40,602 nucleotides of DNA from Microvirga aerophila (GCF_003332305.1 NZ_QOIO01000052.1:1-40602); one strand, 5' to 3'; shown: positions 16,241 to 25,594, numbered from the stretch's first letter. Notes: generated by a model from the letters alone, not told the origin. Numbers and translations are program-made.

Positions 16241-18217
16241 TCAGGGCGTTGAAAACCGTCCTACGAGTTTGTCGTAATAACCCGCAAGCAATGGCATCAG
16301 AGTCCGCGCAGGGACGATGAGTGCGTCCGCCTCCTGCTTCCTGCCGGACCGCAGCAATTCGAGAATACGGGGATGCAGGCTCTCGATTTCGGTGACTGCC
16401 GGATCCTTCCGTTGTTCGACGGGCGCCACCACCGTGTAGATGGCCGACTCGGCGGCCCGGCCGCGCACCGCGATCCGGTCGAGCTCGATGAGAACGTAAT
16501 GCTCGCGCACCGCCTCGGCGGTTGCAGGCCCCAAGATCAAGGACACGCCGAATTCCTTCGACAGACTCTCCAGCCGGGAGGCGAGGTTCACGGCATCGCC
16601 CAGCACGGAATAATCGTAGCGCCAGCGAGACCCCACATTGCCGACCACGCAATCGCCCGTGTTGATTCCGACGCCAACGGCGAAACGCGGCGCGACATCG
16701 CCCTCTTCCGCATGCAGAACGAGGTTCAGGTGTTCCACGGCCTTGATCATGCCGAGGGCTGCGCGCACGGCCTTGAGCGGATGGTCCGGGCTCGGCAGCG
16801 GAGCATTCCAGAACGCCATCACGCAATCGCCCATGTACTTGTCGATGGTGCCGCCCTCTGCCAGCACGGCTTCCGAGAGTGCATCGAGAAGGCGGTTGAT
16901 CAGGGTCGTGAGCCGCTCCGGCTCGTCCTTCAGCTTCTCGGACATGCTGGTGAACCCGCGCACATCGCAGAAGAGAACCGTAAGGTTGCGGCGCTCGCCG
17001 CCGAGTTTCAGCGCGCTGGGATCGCGGGCTAGCTGCGCCACCAGTTCGGGCGCAAGATAGCGGGAGAAGGCCTCCGACACCGTGCGGCGCAACTGGCGCT
17101 CATTCATGTAGTCCAGGCCGAACCGCGCGCCGAACACGCCAAGGGCGGCCGCTACCGGAAGGGCGGGAGGCGCCCAGATGCGGCCGAACCGCAGCAGCGC
17201 CCATGCGCCGGCGATCAGCAGGACGATGCTGAGGCATGCCAGGGCGGCTCTGCGCCAGTTGAAGCCTTTGCGACAGACGAGGGCCGCCATGAAGGCAGCG
17301 GCTACGATCAGCCCAGCCAGGACGACACGCGGAACGGGAACCGCATAAAGGCCGTGGCGGAGGTTGTCCATGACGGTCGCCTGCACCTCCACGCCGGCCG
17401 TCAGGCTCTCGCTGGTGAGCGTATAGGCGGTCGGAAACGCGTCCGGCGCACCACTGTCCACCGCCATGTCGGCCTTGAGGTTCAGGCCGATCAGGACAGT
17501 CTGACCCTTGAGGCGGCCCGGTGGCAGGAAGGTCTCGGGTGCCAGGGCCTGATAATAGGAAACAGTGGGATAGGTTCGGGACGGCCCGAAATACTGGATA
17601 AGCGCTCCTTCGGGCGGCACAGGAGCCGAAAATCCGTTCAGCCGCAGGGCCTCGGCCGCAAAGCTGTCAGGCAGGCGCGGCATGCGGCGCAGGTAGGCGT
17701 CGCCGTCGAGCTCCACGGCCGTCACGCCGGGCAGGGCCCCGGCTTCCAGGAAGGGATCGATCGGGTTGACCCGTGTGGTCTGGACGCCCTGGTCGAGCAC
17801 GGTGGTCACGTCGTCCGCCGCGAGCACGACGTCCGGCCCGAGGGCCGCGGCGAGCGTCCGGTCTGCGTCTTCCATGGACGGCTCGGCAAAGATGATGTCG
17901 AAGGCAATGACCTTCGCTCCCGCCTTGCGCAGGCTCTTCACCAGCCGCGCATGCAGATCCCGGGACCACGGCCAACGCTGCCCCACTTCCGAGAAGGACG
18001 GCTCGTCGATCGCCACGATGACCGCTCCCGGCTGCGGGGGACGGGGCGGCGCGATGGTGGACAAGATGTCGTAGAGCCGCGCCTCGATCAGTCCGAAGGG
18101 CCGGAAGAACGAAACCGGGATCAGAAGCGCCGAGATCAGGGCCGCGATGATGAGGTGGCGCCAGGGCGAACGGCCCGGACCATCGGTCAGCGAGCCCAAG
18201 ATCGACCTGAGGCCCAC
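16241..18217 (-). CDS. CHASE2-domain class III adenylate cyclase
   Basis: A 658-residue membrane sensor that makes cyclic AMP. One N-terminal helix (HLIIAALISALLIPVSFF) leads to a periplasmic CHASE2 domain of about 260 residues (VIVAIDEPSFSEVGQRWPWS), then three helices (about 305-385) and a cytoplasmic cyclase domain. Both metal-binding aspartates are present (FCDVRGFTSMSE and DKYMGDCVMAFW), with the purine-binding Lys (IDKYMGD) and Asp (YDYSVLGD) that indicate ATP, and the transition-state Asn/Arg in GDAVNLASRLES. The start is GTG at 18217, one base after the stop of the FecR-TPR gene, so the two form an operon. A periplasmic signal is likely received by CHASE2; its nature is not known. Confidence 0.88.
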   Translation of the reverse strand: MGLRSILGSLTDGPGRSPWRHLIIAALISALLIPVSFFRPFGLIEARLYDILSTIAPPRPPQPGAVIVAIDEPSFSEVGQRWPWSRDLHARLVKSLRKAGAKVIAFDIIFAEPSMEDADRTLAAALGPDVVLAADDVTTVLDQGVQTTRVNPIDPFLEAGALPGVTAVELDGDAYLRRMPRLPDSFAAEALRLNGFSAPVPPEGALIQYFGPSRTYPTVSYYQALAPETFLPPGRLKGQTVLIGLNLKADMAVDSGAPDAFPTAYTLTSESLTAGVEVQATVMDNLRHGLYAVPVPRVVLAGLIVAAAFMAALVCRKGFNWRRAALACLSIVLLIAGAWALLRFGRIWAPPALPVAAALGVFGARFGLDYMNERQLRRTVSEAFSRYLAPELVAQLARDPSALKLGGERRNLTVLFCDVRGFTSMSEKLKDEPERLTTLINRLLDALSEAVLAEGGTIDKYMGDCVMAFWNAPLPSPDHPLKAVRAALGMIKAVEHLNLVLHAEEGDVAPRFAVGVGINTGDCVVGNVGSRWRYDYSVLGDAVNLASRLESLSKEFGVSLILGPATAEAVREHYVLIELDRIAVRGRAAESAIYTVVAPVEQRKDPAVTEIESLHPRILELLRSGRKQEADALIVPARTLMPLLAGYYDKLVGRFSTP

Positions 18218-18218
18218 C

Positions 18219-21200
18219 CTAGAACCGCGCCTTCAGGCTCGCCGCCACGGTGCGGCTCGGCCCGGGAATCCCGACGCTGAGGTCGAATTCCTCGTCGAAC
18301 AGGTTGAGCACCGTCAGCCCCAGGAGGAGCCGCCGGTCCGGGGTCTCCCAGGTGAGCGATGCATCCGTCGTCCAGTAGTCCTGGAGCGGTAGCCCCGTCA
18401 GATCCCCAGTGATGTCGCCCAGGAAGGTCTCGGCCAGGGTGAATTTCAGGCGGCTTGGATGAACGAACGTGATGCCGGCCCGCGCGAAGCGCTCTGCCAC
18501 GAACGGAACGGCTTCGCCATAGACGTTCCCGGCTCTGATTTCGGTCGGAGAGACGCCGACGGTTCCGAACACGCCGATGCCATGGCCCAGCCAGAGATTG
18601 GCGGTGGCGCTCAGCCGCTCGAACCGGGCCTTGTCGATCGCGATCGGGTCGAAGGCTTCCGGGATCGGGAGGCTCACGCTCTGCACGTCCTGCCGCTGGT
18701 ACTCCACGGAGGTGAAGAAGTGGGGAGACCATTCCGCATCCCACCGCAGCGCCAGGGTATCGACAATGCCGCCGACCGCGAGGGGCAGCACATTCGGCAG
18801 GAGGCCGACCGTGGTGAGCGGCGAGAGAGTGGTGGTGGCCGGCAGGAAGACATCGCTGCGGTAGGCCGCTCGCAGCCATTGCCCTTCAAAGGGTGAAAGG
18901 CCGATGCCGGCGCGCGGCAGCAGGTGACTGTCCGATGGCAGACCGTCGAGGCCGAAGGACGTTCCTTCGAGGCCGGCCTGCGCTTCAAACCAGTCGTTCG
19001 GCCGCCAGAACGCGTCTACATAGAGACGACCGCCGTCATAAGAGACGTCGGTGATCTCGGGCGGCACGTCCACGCCGTTCAGCTGCCCGGTTGCCCTGGC
19101 GTTCGAGTCTCCGATGAACGTCTCCGCCCCATAGCGGAACGTGACGCCCCCAAGACCGATCATATGGTTCAGGGCGAAAACGGTTGCGTCCCCGCGGGTC
19201 TTTCGCCGCCGTACGAGTTCGAAAGGCGTCAGCGTCGCATCGAGGCCAATGCTGTCGTCATCGATCGTGTCGTCGCTGTGCGCCGTGAAGGCCGCAGCCG
19301 TCAGGACGTTATGGAAACCGAAGGTGTGGCTCCAGCCGGCACCGAGCTGATACTCGGTCGCCTCCCGGGCGGCGGAGTAGAAGTTGAGCGGACCCGACAA
19401 GGTCAGCGTGCCGGGTTCGCTGCTGGCGAAAGTTCCGAAGAGCAGGAGCCGGTCGGCCGCCGAGGGTGCTGCGCCGATGAACAGGGAGGCGTTGTCGAGC
19501 CTCTCCCGCTCGTACGAATACAGGGCATCCGCCCGCAGGCGGCCCGCCGTCAATGCGAAGGAAGTGGGAATCGGCTCGTTGGAGAACCCGTGGACCGCCA
19601 CGTCGGATCTCCAGCCCAGTTCTCCGTCCCGGGAGATGAGGCTCCCGCCGAATTCCGTGTCGATGAAGGGGCGGCGCAGGAGATCGATCCGCCCAATGCG
19701 TCCGCCGACCGCAAGGGGATCGAGCATCAATCCCTGAACCACGAGATTGAAGGCAGGAAGGCCGGGGTCGCTGCCGGTCTCCACGCTCGACAGGGTTGGG
19801 GCGGTGGCGAGTACGTTCGGGCGGGCGCTGGCCGCCTGGTCGAAATAGCTTGAAGCCGCGAAAGGATCGAAGGTCCTATCGCCGTAGAACCGTCCCCATT
19901 CGTGCAGGCCGACGAACCGGTAGGCGTCAGCCGGGTACGAGCCGCTTTGCCGGGTGGCGGACAGGCCCGCATAATCGCCGCCGCGGGATCTCGACCGCTT
20001 GATGGACTCGCGGGCAAACCGCACGGCGTCGTCGGCCTTATACTGGTCGATCGCCATGGCCGTCCTCAGGACGGCGACCACCGGATCGTTCGGATCGAGC
20101 CGGTCCGCGTTGTCGATGGCCTGCTCGGCCAGCTCAACCTCGCCGTTCTGGTAATACGCGATAGCTGCGGCCACGAGGCCATTGGAATAAGCCGGGTTCG
20201 CGGCCGATCCGGCCAGGATCGACTCGATCGCCCCGGCCATGTCGCCCTTCTGCAGCAGGTAGCGGCCCCGCGCGATGTAGGCCACGTGGAAATCCGGATC
20301 GAGATCCAAGGCCTTGTCGATGAGGGCCCGGGCTTCCTCCATGCGGCTCTGATCGAGCAGAATGATCGCAAGGTTGCCGTAGGCGATGGGGTTTTCCGGA
20401 TCCATTTCGATGGCGCGCCGGAAAGCCGCCTCGGACTCGATGGGAGCCTCGAGCTCCGCCTGCAGCATGCCGATCTCGTTCCAGACATCGGAATCGCCCG
20501 GCGCCGTGGCGGCGGCTTGGCGCAGGTCCGCGAGCGCTCCCATCCTGTCGCTGTCCACATCGGCCTTGATCCGGCCGCTCATGGCGAGGACCAGATGGTC
20601 GTTGGGATCGACGGCGCGCACGCGATCGACGGATGCGCGCATCTCGGCCCGCCGGTTGAGCGCAAGGGACAGTTGAGCCGAGAAGATGGCGAGGCGCGTA
20701 TCGTGAGGGAACCGCTTCTCGGCCGCTGCCGCGACCTCCGCGGCGGCGGTCAGATCCTGCTTGAAGCCGGTCACGAACGCGCGCGCCATGGCGGCTTCAG
20801 GGCTGTCCTGGCCAAATTTCGGCTCGGCCAGGGCACGCTTCGGATCGGCCAGGGAGGCGGCGATGTAGCGTCCATAGGCTGCCGTGACGCGACGGCTGCG
20901 GTCGACGCCGCACTCGGCCCGTGCGAACAGGGCCGCCGCGTCGGTCCAGCGGCGCTCCGCGCCCGCCATCAGGCCTTCCACGAGATCCGCGCGGGCGCGC
21001 TGCTGCGCATTCAGAGGATGGCGGCGGGCCTCGGCCAGGGCGGCTGCGGCCACCTTGCGGCCATCCAGCACCAGCGCCACCTCGGCGCGGCTCAGCCAAT
21101 CCTCGCCACGCCGCGCTTCCGGCGGGATCGCCTCGATGCGCGCGCGCTCCGCGCTGCGGGCGGAGCCGCGCAGCGAGGTCGCCGGCAGCCACATGACGCC

Positions 21201-21830
21201 GTCCCGCAAGGTCAGGTAGAACAGCATCTGCTCGCGGTCGTTGGGACTGACGAGCACGAACTTGGTTGGAGCCTGGCCGATGGCCGCAACCGCGCCCTCG
21301 CCCTGGCGCACGGTCACGGAGCCCTGTGGGTTCGACAATTCGACCACGCCTTCCAGCACGATCAGGGATGTCCGGCCGGAGGCGTCCACGGACAGGGACC
21401 AGTCCGTGCCGCGGATCGCCGCCACCGCCGCAGGGGTTTTCACGTCGACGCCCGGGCCGCCACGGGAGGCGCGGGCCCAGACATTGCCGGCCTGGAGCTC
21501 GAGCTGGGTGTTGGTCTGCCCAGAGGACACCCCGTTGACGGTCAGAACCGAGTTGCGTCCGACGCGGATCTGGGTCTGGTCCGAAAACAGGATCGCCAGG
21601 TTGCCGATGGCGTTGGTGCGCAGGGTGTCGCCGCCGAGAAGGTCCTGCTTGAGGGCGGCGGTGCGCCAGTCGCCTTCGCGGACGAAGCGCAGTTCCTCGC
21701 CGCCTTTTGCGGCTACAATCGAGCCGGCCGCGGGAGTTACGCGTGGTACGGGCGACTGGGCGCGGGCCTCGGCAAGAGACAACGCAAGGGCGCTGGCGGC
21801 GACCAGATACCGGAGAGATCGGGAATGCAT
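18219..21830 (-). CDS. FecR-TPR-outer membrane barrel fusion protein
   Basis: A 1203-residue exported protein. A signal peptide (about 1-25, cut after EARA) is followed by a FecR domain (about 35-190; TLRTNAIGNLAILFSDQTQI, AAIRGTDWSLSV). Next comes a helical region with about five TPR repeats (about 390-620; AFRRAIEMDPENPIAYGNLA, ALDLDPDFHVAYIARGRYLL). The last 500 residues are beta-rich with alternating aromatic/polar strands like a TonB-dependent receptor barrel, and the protein ends in Phe (AASLKARF), the usual outer-membrane insertion signal. No plug domain is visible. It is immediately upstream of the CHASE2 cyclase and probably works with it, perhaps as an outer-membrane scaffold or sensor. 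The function of this architecture is not established. Confidence 0.8.
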   Translation of the reverse strand: MHSRSLRYLVAASALALSLAEARAQSPVPRVTPAAGSIVAAKGGEELRFVREGDWRTAALKQDLLGGDTLRTNAIGNLAILFSDQTQIRVGRNSVLTVNGVSSGQTNTQLELQAGNVWARASRGGPGVDVKTPAAVAAIRGTDWSLSVDASGRTSLIVLEGVVELSNPQGSVTVRQGEGAVAAIGQAPTKFVLVSPNDREQMLFYLTLRDGVMWLPATSLRGSARSAERARIEAIPPEARRGEDWLSRAEVALVLDGRKVAAAALAEARRHPLNAQQRARADLVEGLMAGAERRWTDAAALFARAECGVDRSRRVTAAYGRYIAASLADPKRALAEPKFGQDSPEAAMARAFVTGFKQDLTAAAEVAAAAEKRFPHDTRLAIFSAQLSLALNRRAEMRASVDRVRAVDPNDHLVLAMSGRIKADVDSDRMGALADLRQAAATAPGDSDVWNEIGMLQAELEAPIESEAAFRRAIEMDPENPIAYGNLAIILLDQSRMEEARALIDKALDLDPDFHVAYIARGRYLLQKGDMAGAIESILAGSAANPAYSNGLVAAAIAYYQNGEVELAEQAIDNADRLDPNDPVVAVLRTAMAIDQYKADDAVRFARESIKRSRSRGGDYAGLSATRQSGSYPADAYRFVGLHEWGRFYGDRTFDPFAASSYFDQAASARPNVLATAPTLSSVETGSDPGLPAFNLVVQGLMLDPLAVGGRIGRIDLLRRPFIDTEFGGSLISRDGELGWRSDVAVHGFSNEPIPTSFALTAGRLRADALYSYERERLDNASLFIGAAPSAADRLLLFGTFASSEPGTLTLSGPLNFYSAAREATEYQLGAGWSHTFGFHNVLTAAAFTAHSDDTIDDDSIGLDATLTPFELVRRRKTRGDATVFALNHMIGLGGVTFRYGAETFIGDSNARATGQLNGVDVPPEITDVSYDGGRLYVDAFWRPNDWFEAQAGLEGTSFGLDGLPSDSHLLPRAGIGLSPFEGQWLRAAYRSDVFLPATTTLSPLTTVGLLPNVLPLAVGGIVDTLALRWDAEWSPHFFTSVEYQRQDVQSVSLPIPEAFDPIAIDKARFERLSATANLWLGHGIGVFGTVGVSPTEIRAGNVYGEAVPFVAERFARAGITFVHPSRLKFTLAETFLGDITGDLTGLPLQDYWTTDASLTWETPDRRLLLGLTVLNLFDEEFDLSVGIPGPSRTVAASLKARF

Positions 21831-21954
21831 GGGAAGATCGGCTTATAAGTTACAACGTGGCCCTGGGTTCGGCGAACCTTAGCAGGGATGGAATAACTTC
21901 AAAGCGGATTCCGCAAATTTGAGCTGTGTTTTAGAGCACACAGAGGGAGTATGA

Positions 21955-21979
21955 GGCGGCCACTCAGACCTCGGCCGCC
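21955..21979 (-). terminator. Inverted repeat after the response regulator gene
   Basis: GGCGGCC (21955-21961) and GGCCGCC (21973-21979) form a 7-bp stem four bases after the regulator stop. No T tract follows, so termination is uncertain. A second short stem, CTGTGT/ACACAG, lies next to it. Confidence 0.35.
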
Positions 21980-21982
21980 GCA

Positions 21983-22387
21983 TCAGGCAACGTTGCTGCG
22001 AGCCATCAGGAGCTTCTGCTTGAGGTCGTTCTGGGCGAACGGCTTTTGCAGCACCGGGCGGTCACGGAAGGTGTCGCGGATGCCAGCGCTGCCGTAACCA
22101 GTTGAAAAAACGAAGGGAATCGAGCGCTCGGCAAGAGCCTCTGCGACCGGATAGATCGGCTCGCCCGCGACGTTCACGTCCAGGATCGCAAGATCGACCT
22201 GTTCCCGCGAGACGGCGTCGAGAGCCGCAGACAAGCGGGCCGCTGGGCCGATCACCTCGCAGCCGAAGTCAAGGAGCATGTCTTCCAACAGAAGGGAGAT
22301 CGCGGCTTCGTCCTCCACCACAAGGATACGCAGGCCATTGAGGTCGCCGATCGTCACGCTTTCGCTCACAGGGTCACTTTCTTTCAC
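21983..22387 (-). CDS. Single-domain response regulator
   Basis: A 134-residue receiver domain without an output domain. The acidic pocket is VVEDEAA, the phosphoacceptor Asp is in LAILDVNVAGE, the Thr is in VFSTGYGS and the Lys is in VLQKPFAQ, so all signature residues are present. The DVNVAGEP pattern is typical of the receivers that accompany HWE/HisKA_2 kinases in alphaproteobacteria. It starts with GTG. No kinase is adjacent; HWE-type kinases occur 12 kb away in this window. It is upstream of the FecR-TPR gene on the same strand with a 150-base gap, so cotranscription is uncertain. Confidence 0.88.
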   Translation of the reverse strand: MKESDPVSESVTIGDLNGLRILVVEDEAAISLLLEDMLLDFGCEVIGPAARLSAALDAVSREQVDLAILDVNVAGEPIYPVAEALAERSIPFVFSTGYGSAGIRDTFRDRPVLQKPFAQNDLKQKLLMARSNVA

Positions 22388-22760
22388 AGAGGCTATGGCG
22401 ATCCGTTGCCATCATGCCAAGAATCGTCTGCTTCTAGCATCCTCCCCCGGCAGTGGAAAAGACGCGAGAAGCCTCTGGGCGCAAGTCTGGGCTGGATCGC
22501 CGGTTCAACTTAGGGTGAAGGGCTGTTCTGGCACAGGTCTGAACAGCTTGAGTTTTATCAGAAATCCGGCCATCGGGGGCGGGCCTTCCACGGATCGCCA
22601 TGCGACGCTTGGCCTTAGGGCGGGCGCGGATTTCGCGGCAGCCCTGGGACGAACTGCTCCCTGCATCGGCCGCTGCTGAGCCCAATTGAGGAGGCGGCTT
22701 CCCGCGACCCACCGCGAACAGGCCTTGCGCGGCCTGCTTTCGCGCTTGAATAATGACCCT
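22388..22760. other. Noncoding region between divergent genes
   Basis: About 370 bases separating the minus-strand response regulator from the plus-strand TerB-like gene. A hairpin CAGGCC-TTGCGC-GGCCTG lies at 22719-22736, 24 bases before the TerB start. The sequence TTCAACTTAGGGTGA at 22504-22518 resembles TTCAACTTAAAGTGA at 31204-31218. I see no gene here. Confidence 0.4.
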
Positions 22761-23231
22761 ATGTCCCTGATCACCCGCCTGCGCGATCTTTTTCATCATT
22801 CCGCCGCCGCTCACCAGCCTCCGGCCGATGACGAAACCCTCACCGTTGCCATTCTCCTGACCCTGGTGGTCCATGCGGATGGACGCGTGGTCGAAGCCGA
22901 GGAAGACGGCCTCCGGACCCTTCTCACCGCCCGTTGCGGCTTGACGCCGGAGCAGGCCTCGAACCTCATCGGTCGGGTGCGCGAGGCTGGAGACGCGGTC
23001 AATCCAGCGACCACCATGGTGGACCGCATCGTCCACGACGTCCCGCCGGAGGAGCGCCCGAGGCTCTTGTCCATGGCCTATCGGATCGCGGCCGCCGACG
23101 GCTCGATCCATGAATTCGAGGACGACCTGATCTGGCGGACCGGACGTCTTCTCGGCTTTTCGGACAGCGATCTCGCGATCATCAAGGCCGAGGCCCTGGA
23201 AGCTCTCGTGACTTTCGAGGTGCGCGGCTAG
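22761..23231 (+). CDS. TerB-like domain protein
   Basis: A 156-residue all-helical soluble protein of the TerB/DjlA N-terminal family, named after tellurite resistance but generally of unknown role. Helices carry the repeated acidic pattern typical of TerB: LVVHADGRVVEAEEDGLRTL in the first half and MAYRIAAADGSIHEFEDDLI in the second, which are internal duplicates with possible metal-binding acidic residues. The ATG at 22761 starts a good family match, although no strong ribosome site precedes it. The next gene follows four bases after the stop, so the two are cotranscribed. No other ter genes are nearby, so a direct tellurite role is unlikely. Confidence 0.75.
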   Translation: MSLITRLRDLFHHSAAAHQPPADDETLTVAILLTLVVHADGRVVEAEEDGLRTLLTARCGLTPEQASNLIGRVREAGDAVNPATTMVDRIVHDVPPEERPRLLSMAYRIAAADGSIHEFEDDLIWRTGRLLGFSDSDLAIIKAEALEALVTFEVRG

Positions 23232-23235
23232 ATCC

Positions 23236-23955
23236 ATGTCCGACGCCAAGGCTCCCATCCTCATCGTTCTGCATCAGGAGCACTCGACTCCGGGCCGGGT
23301 TGGCCGCCTGCTGCGGGAGCGCGGTTACCCGCTCGACATTCGCCGCCCCCGATACGGCGATCCCTTGCCCGAAACCCTCGCTGAGCATGCCGGGGCGGTG
23401 ATCTTCGGCGGGCCCATGAGCGCCAACGATTCGGACGATTTCGTCAAGGCCGAGATCAACTGGATCGGGGTGCCGCTCAAGGAGAACAAGCCCTTTCTCG
23501 GCCTGTGCCTCGGGGCGCAGATGCTGGCGAAGCATATGGGGGCCAGGGTCTGGACCCATCCCGAAGGACGGGCGGAGATCGGCTATTACCCCCTGCTGCC
23601 CACGGCGGCAGGCGACGCCTTGAGCGAGCGCCTGGGCATCGCTTGGCCGACCCATGTGTATCATTGGCACCGGGAGGGCTTCGACTGCCCCACGGGCGCC
23701 CGGACACTGGCTGCCGGCGACGACTTTCCGACCCAGGCCATCAGCGCCGGGGAGGCGGCCTTCGGCCTCCAATTCCACCCGGAGGTCACCCACGCCATGA
23801 TCTGCCGCTGGACGGTGATGGCCGAAGAACGCCTCGCCCTGCCGGGAGCCCAGGACCGCGTCCGCCAGCTCGCCGGGCGCTTCCAGTACGATCCCCACGT
23901 GTCCCGCTGGCTCAACGGCTTCCTGGACCATTGGCTCGGGGCGGAGGCGCCCTAA
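23236..23955 (+). CDS. Class I glutamine amidotransferase-like protein
   Basis: A 239-residue GATase1 domain protein. The nucleophile is the Cys of LGLCLGAQMLAKHMG, and the His/Glu pair is FHPEVTH, so the catalytic triad is complete. The oxyanion region is AVIFGGPMSAND. It would release ammonia from glutamine, or cleave a gamma-glutamyl amide, but no synthetase domain is fused and the acceptor is not identifiable. Stand-alone proteins of this kind resemble GMP synthase-like or gamma-glutamyl hydrolases. It follows the TerB-like gene by four bases and converges with the regulator gene at 23976. Confidence 0.85.
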   Translation: MSDAKAPILIVLHQEHSTPGRVGRLLRERGYPLDIRRPRYGDPLPETLAEHAGAVIFGGPMSANDSDDFVKAEINWIGVPLKENKPFLGLCLGAQMLAKHMGARVWTHPEGRAEIGYYPLLPTAAGDALSERLGIAWPTHVYHWHREGFDCPTGARTLAAGDDFPTQAISAGEAAFGLQFHPEVTHAMICRWTVMAEERLALPGAQDRVRQLAGRFQYDPHVSRWLNGFLDHWLGAEAP

Positions 23956-23975
23956 GAGCCATTGACCAGAGGCCT

Positions 23976-25409
23976 TTAGGTCGGGTCGAACTCGAACGGC
24001 GATACGCCCCGCTTCATCTCGTCGACGATGAGCGCGTGCATGAGCGGCGGCGCGGCGCGCTGCGGGCAGGCGACCCGCTCGCAGAGGCGGCAGTTGATGC
24101 CGATCGGCGTCGGATCGGCGGCCGACAGGTCGAGGCCCCGGGCATAGACCAGGCGATGTGCGTATTTGAGTTCGCAGCCGAGGCCGACCACGAATTGCGG
24201 CTCGGGCGTGCCCCAGGGGTTGAAGGCGCGCTTGACCGAGCGCGCCACGGAGAACCAGCGCGACCCGTCGGGCAATTCGATGATCTGCGTCGCCACCTGG
24301 CCGGGGGTCCTGAAGGTGGCGTGCACGTTCCACAAGGGGCAGGTGCCGCCATATTGCGAGAACGGGAAACGGCCCGAGGAGAAGCGCTTGGAGACGTTCC
24401 CGGCGGAATCCACCCGCACCAGGAAGAACGGGATTCCCCGCTGGCCCGGCCGGGCCAGGGTGGTCAGCCGATGCGCCACCTGCTCGAAACTCGCGCCGAA
24501 GCGGGCGGCCAGCACCTCCACGTCGTAGCCCAGGGATTCGGCGGCCGCGTGAAACTTGCCGTAGGGCATCATGAGCGCGCCCGCGAAAGAGTTGGCGAGC
24601 GAGACCCGCAGAAGGCGTCTGGCCGGGCCGTCGACCGGCTCCAGTCGCGCCACCAGGGCGTCGATGGTTTCGCGCATCTCCGCGAAGGCGAGCTGATAGG
24701 CCGCCTGGAACGTGCGTCCCGACGGCTCCACCAGTTCTGAAATGAGCAGCTGCCGGCGGTGGTGGTCGTACCGGCGCAGGGAGTCCGGCATCACGTCGAT
24801 GGGCATGATCCGCACGCGGATCCCGTGCCGGGCGTGCAGGCGCTCGGCGATGGCGTAGAACGGCTCGTGCCCTGAAAGGGCGAGATCGGACGCGAGGGTT
24901 TCGGCCGCCTCGTCCAGCTCGGGAAAGTAATTCTTGGCTTCCTGAATGTGATGCCTGACCCGATCGACCGGATTGTCGTTCGGGGCATCCTCGGCCCTGT
25001 CCCGGTCATGCAGCCGCGGCGTGAACGCCTCCCTGGCGCCGCGCATCGCCACATAGGCCCGGTAGAGGCGGTTGACCGCGTCCACAAGGGTGGGGGCGCT
25101 CTCCACCGTCTCCCTCATTTCGAGCCGGGACACGGGAGCGCTGCGGAAGAGCGGATCGGCAAAGACCTCGTCGAGTTCGGAGACGGTGCGCTCATGATCG
25201 TCGGTGGCGAATTCGCGCGGATCGAGCGAGTAGGCATGGGACAGCCGGATGAGAACCTGCGCGGTGATCGGCCGCTGGTTGCGCTCCATCAGGTTCAGGT
25301 AGCTCGGCGAGATCCCGAGTTCCTCCGCCATGCCGGCCTGGCTCAGGTTCCGGTCGCGGCGCAGGCGCTTGAGGCGCGGGCCGACGAAGAGCTTTCTGGT
25401 CTCATCCAT
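23976..25409 (-). CDS. XRE-family regulator of the RamB/ScfR type
   Basis: A 477-residue transcription factor of the group that controls acetate, propionate and short-chain acyl-CoA metabolism. Residues 9-65 form an XRE helix-turn-helix (LKRLRRDRNLSQAGMAEELG, then SPSYLNLMERNQRPIT). The middle is an ImmA/IrrE-like domain in which the expected HExxH metalloprotease motif is not intact (FAEMRETID). The C-terminal domain has the conserved cysteine cluster CRLCERVACPQRA near residue 445 and an isolated CPLWN. It is divergent from aceA, and the related RamB of Corynebacterium regulates aceA, so it probably controls the glyoxylate shunt here. A palindrome touches its start codon, pointing to autoregulation. 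Confidence 0.85.
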   Translation of the reverse strand: MDETRKLFVGPRLKRLRRDRNLSQAGMAEELGISPSYLNLMERNQRPITAQVLIRLSHAYSLDPREFATDDHERTVSELDEVFADPLFRSAPVSRLEMRETVESAPTLVDAVNRLYRAYVAMRGAREAFTPRLHDRDRAEDAPNDNPVDRVRHHIQEAKNYFPELDEAAETLASDLALSGHEPFYAIAERLHARHGIRVRIMPIDVMPDSLRRYDHHRRQLLISELVEPSGRTFQAAYQLAFAEMRETIDALVARLEPVDGPARRLLRVSLANSFAGALMMPYGKFHAAAESLGYDVEVLAARFGASFEQVAHRLTTLARPGQRGIPFFLVRVDSAGNVSKRFSSGRFPFSQYGGTCPLWNVHATFRTPGQVATQIIELPDGSRWFSVARSVKRAFNPWGTPEPQFVVGLGCELKYAHRLVYARGLDLSAADPTPIGINCRLCERVACPQRAAPPLMHALIVDEMKRGVSPFEFDPT

Positions 25410-25410
25410 T

Positions 25411-25426
25411 TGTAAATATCTTTACA
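25411..25426. promoter_or_regulatory. Perfect palindrome TGTAAA-N4-TTTACA, candidate operator
   Basis: The 16-bp element lies one base upstream of the regulator start codon, over its ribosome site, in the 185-base divergent region to aceA. A further TTTAC follows at 25429-25433, and a TGTAAA half site lies at 25577-25582 just before aceA. It is the best candidate binding site of the adjacent regulator; A/T-rich TTTGCAAA-like sites are known for RamB. Confidence 0.55.
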
Positions 25427-25594
25427 GATTTACTAACGACACACAGTCAAGGTGTGGCAAGGCGACTTTTCTCCCGAACTCTCTCGTTGAAACAAAGGCT
25501 TCCTCAGTCATTATTACATACACCAGCCCGGCCGACCTGATCAGATTGTGGTTAGCAGGGTCATTTTGTCAACGGATGTAAACGGAAGATGAGC

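Noticed and set aside
19902..21848. A 648-codon open frame on the plus strand opposite the FecR-TPR gene
   Set aside because: Antisense shadow of a protein with recognisable signal peptide, FecR and TPR motifs; no family motif in the shadow.
22761..23231. TerB-like gene as part of a tellurite resistance or phage-defence operon
   Set aside because: No other ter, vWA or TerD-type gene is in the window; the only linked gene is an amidotransferase.
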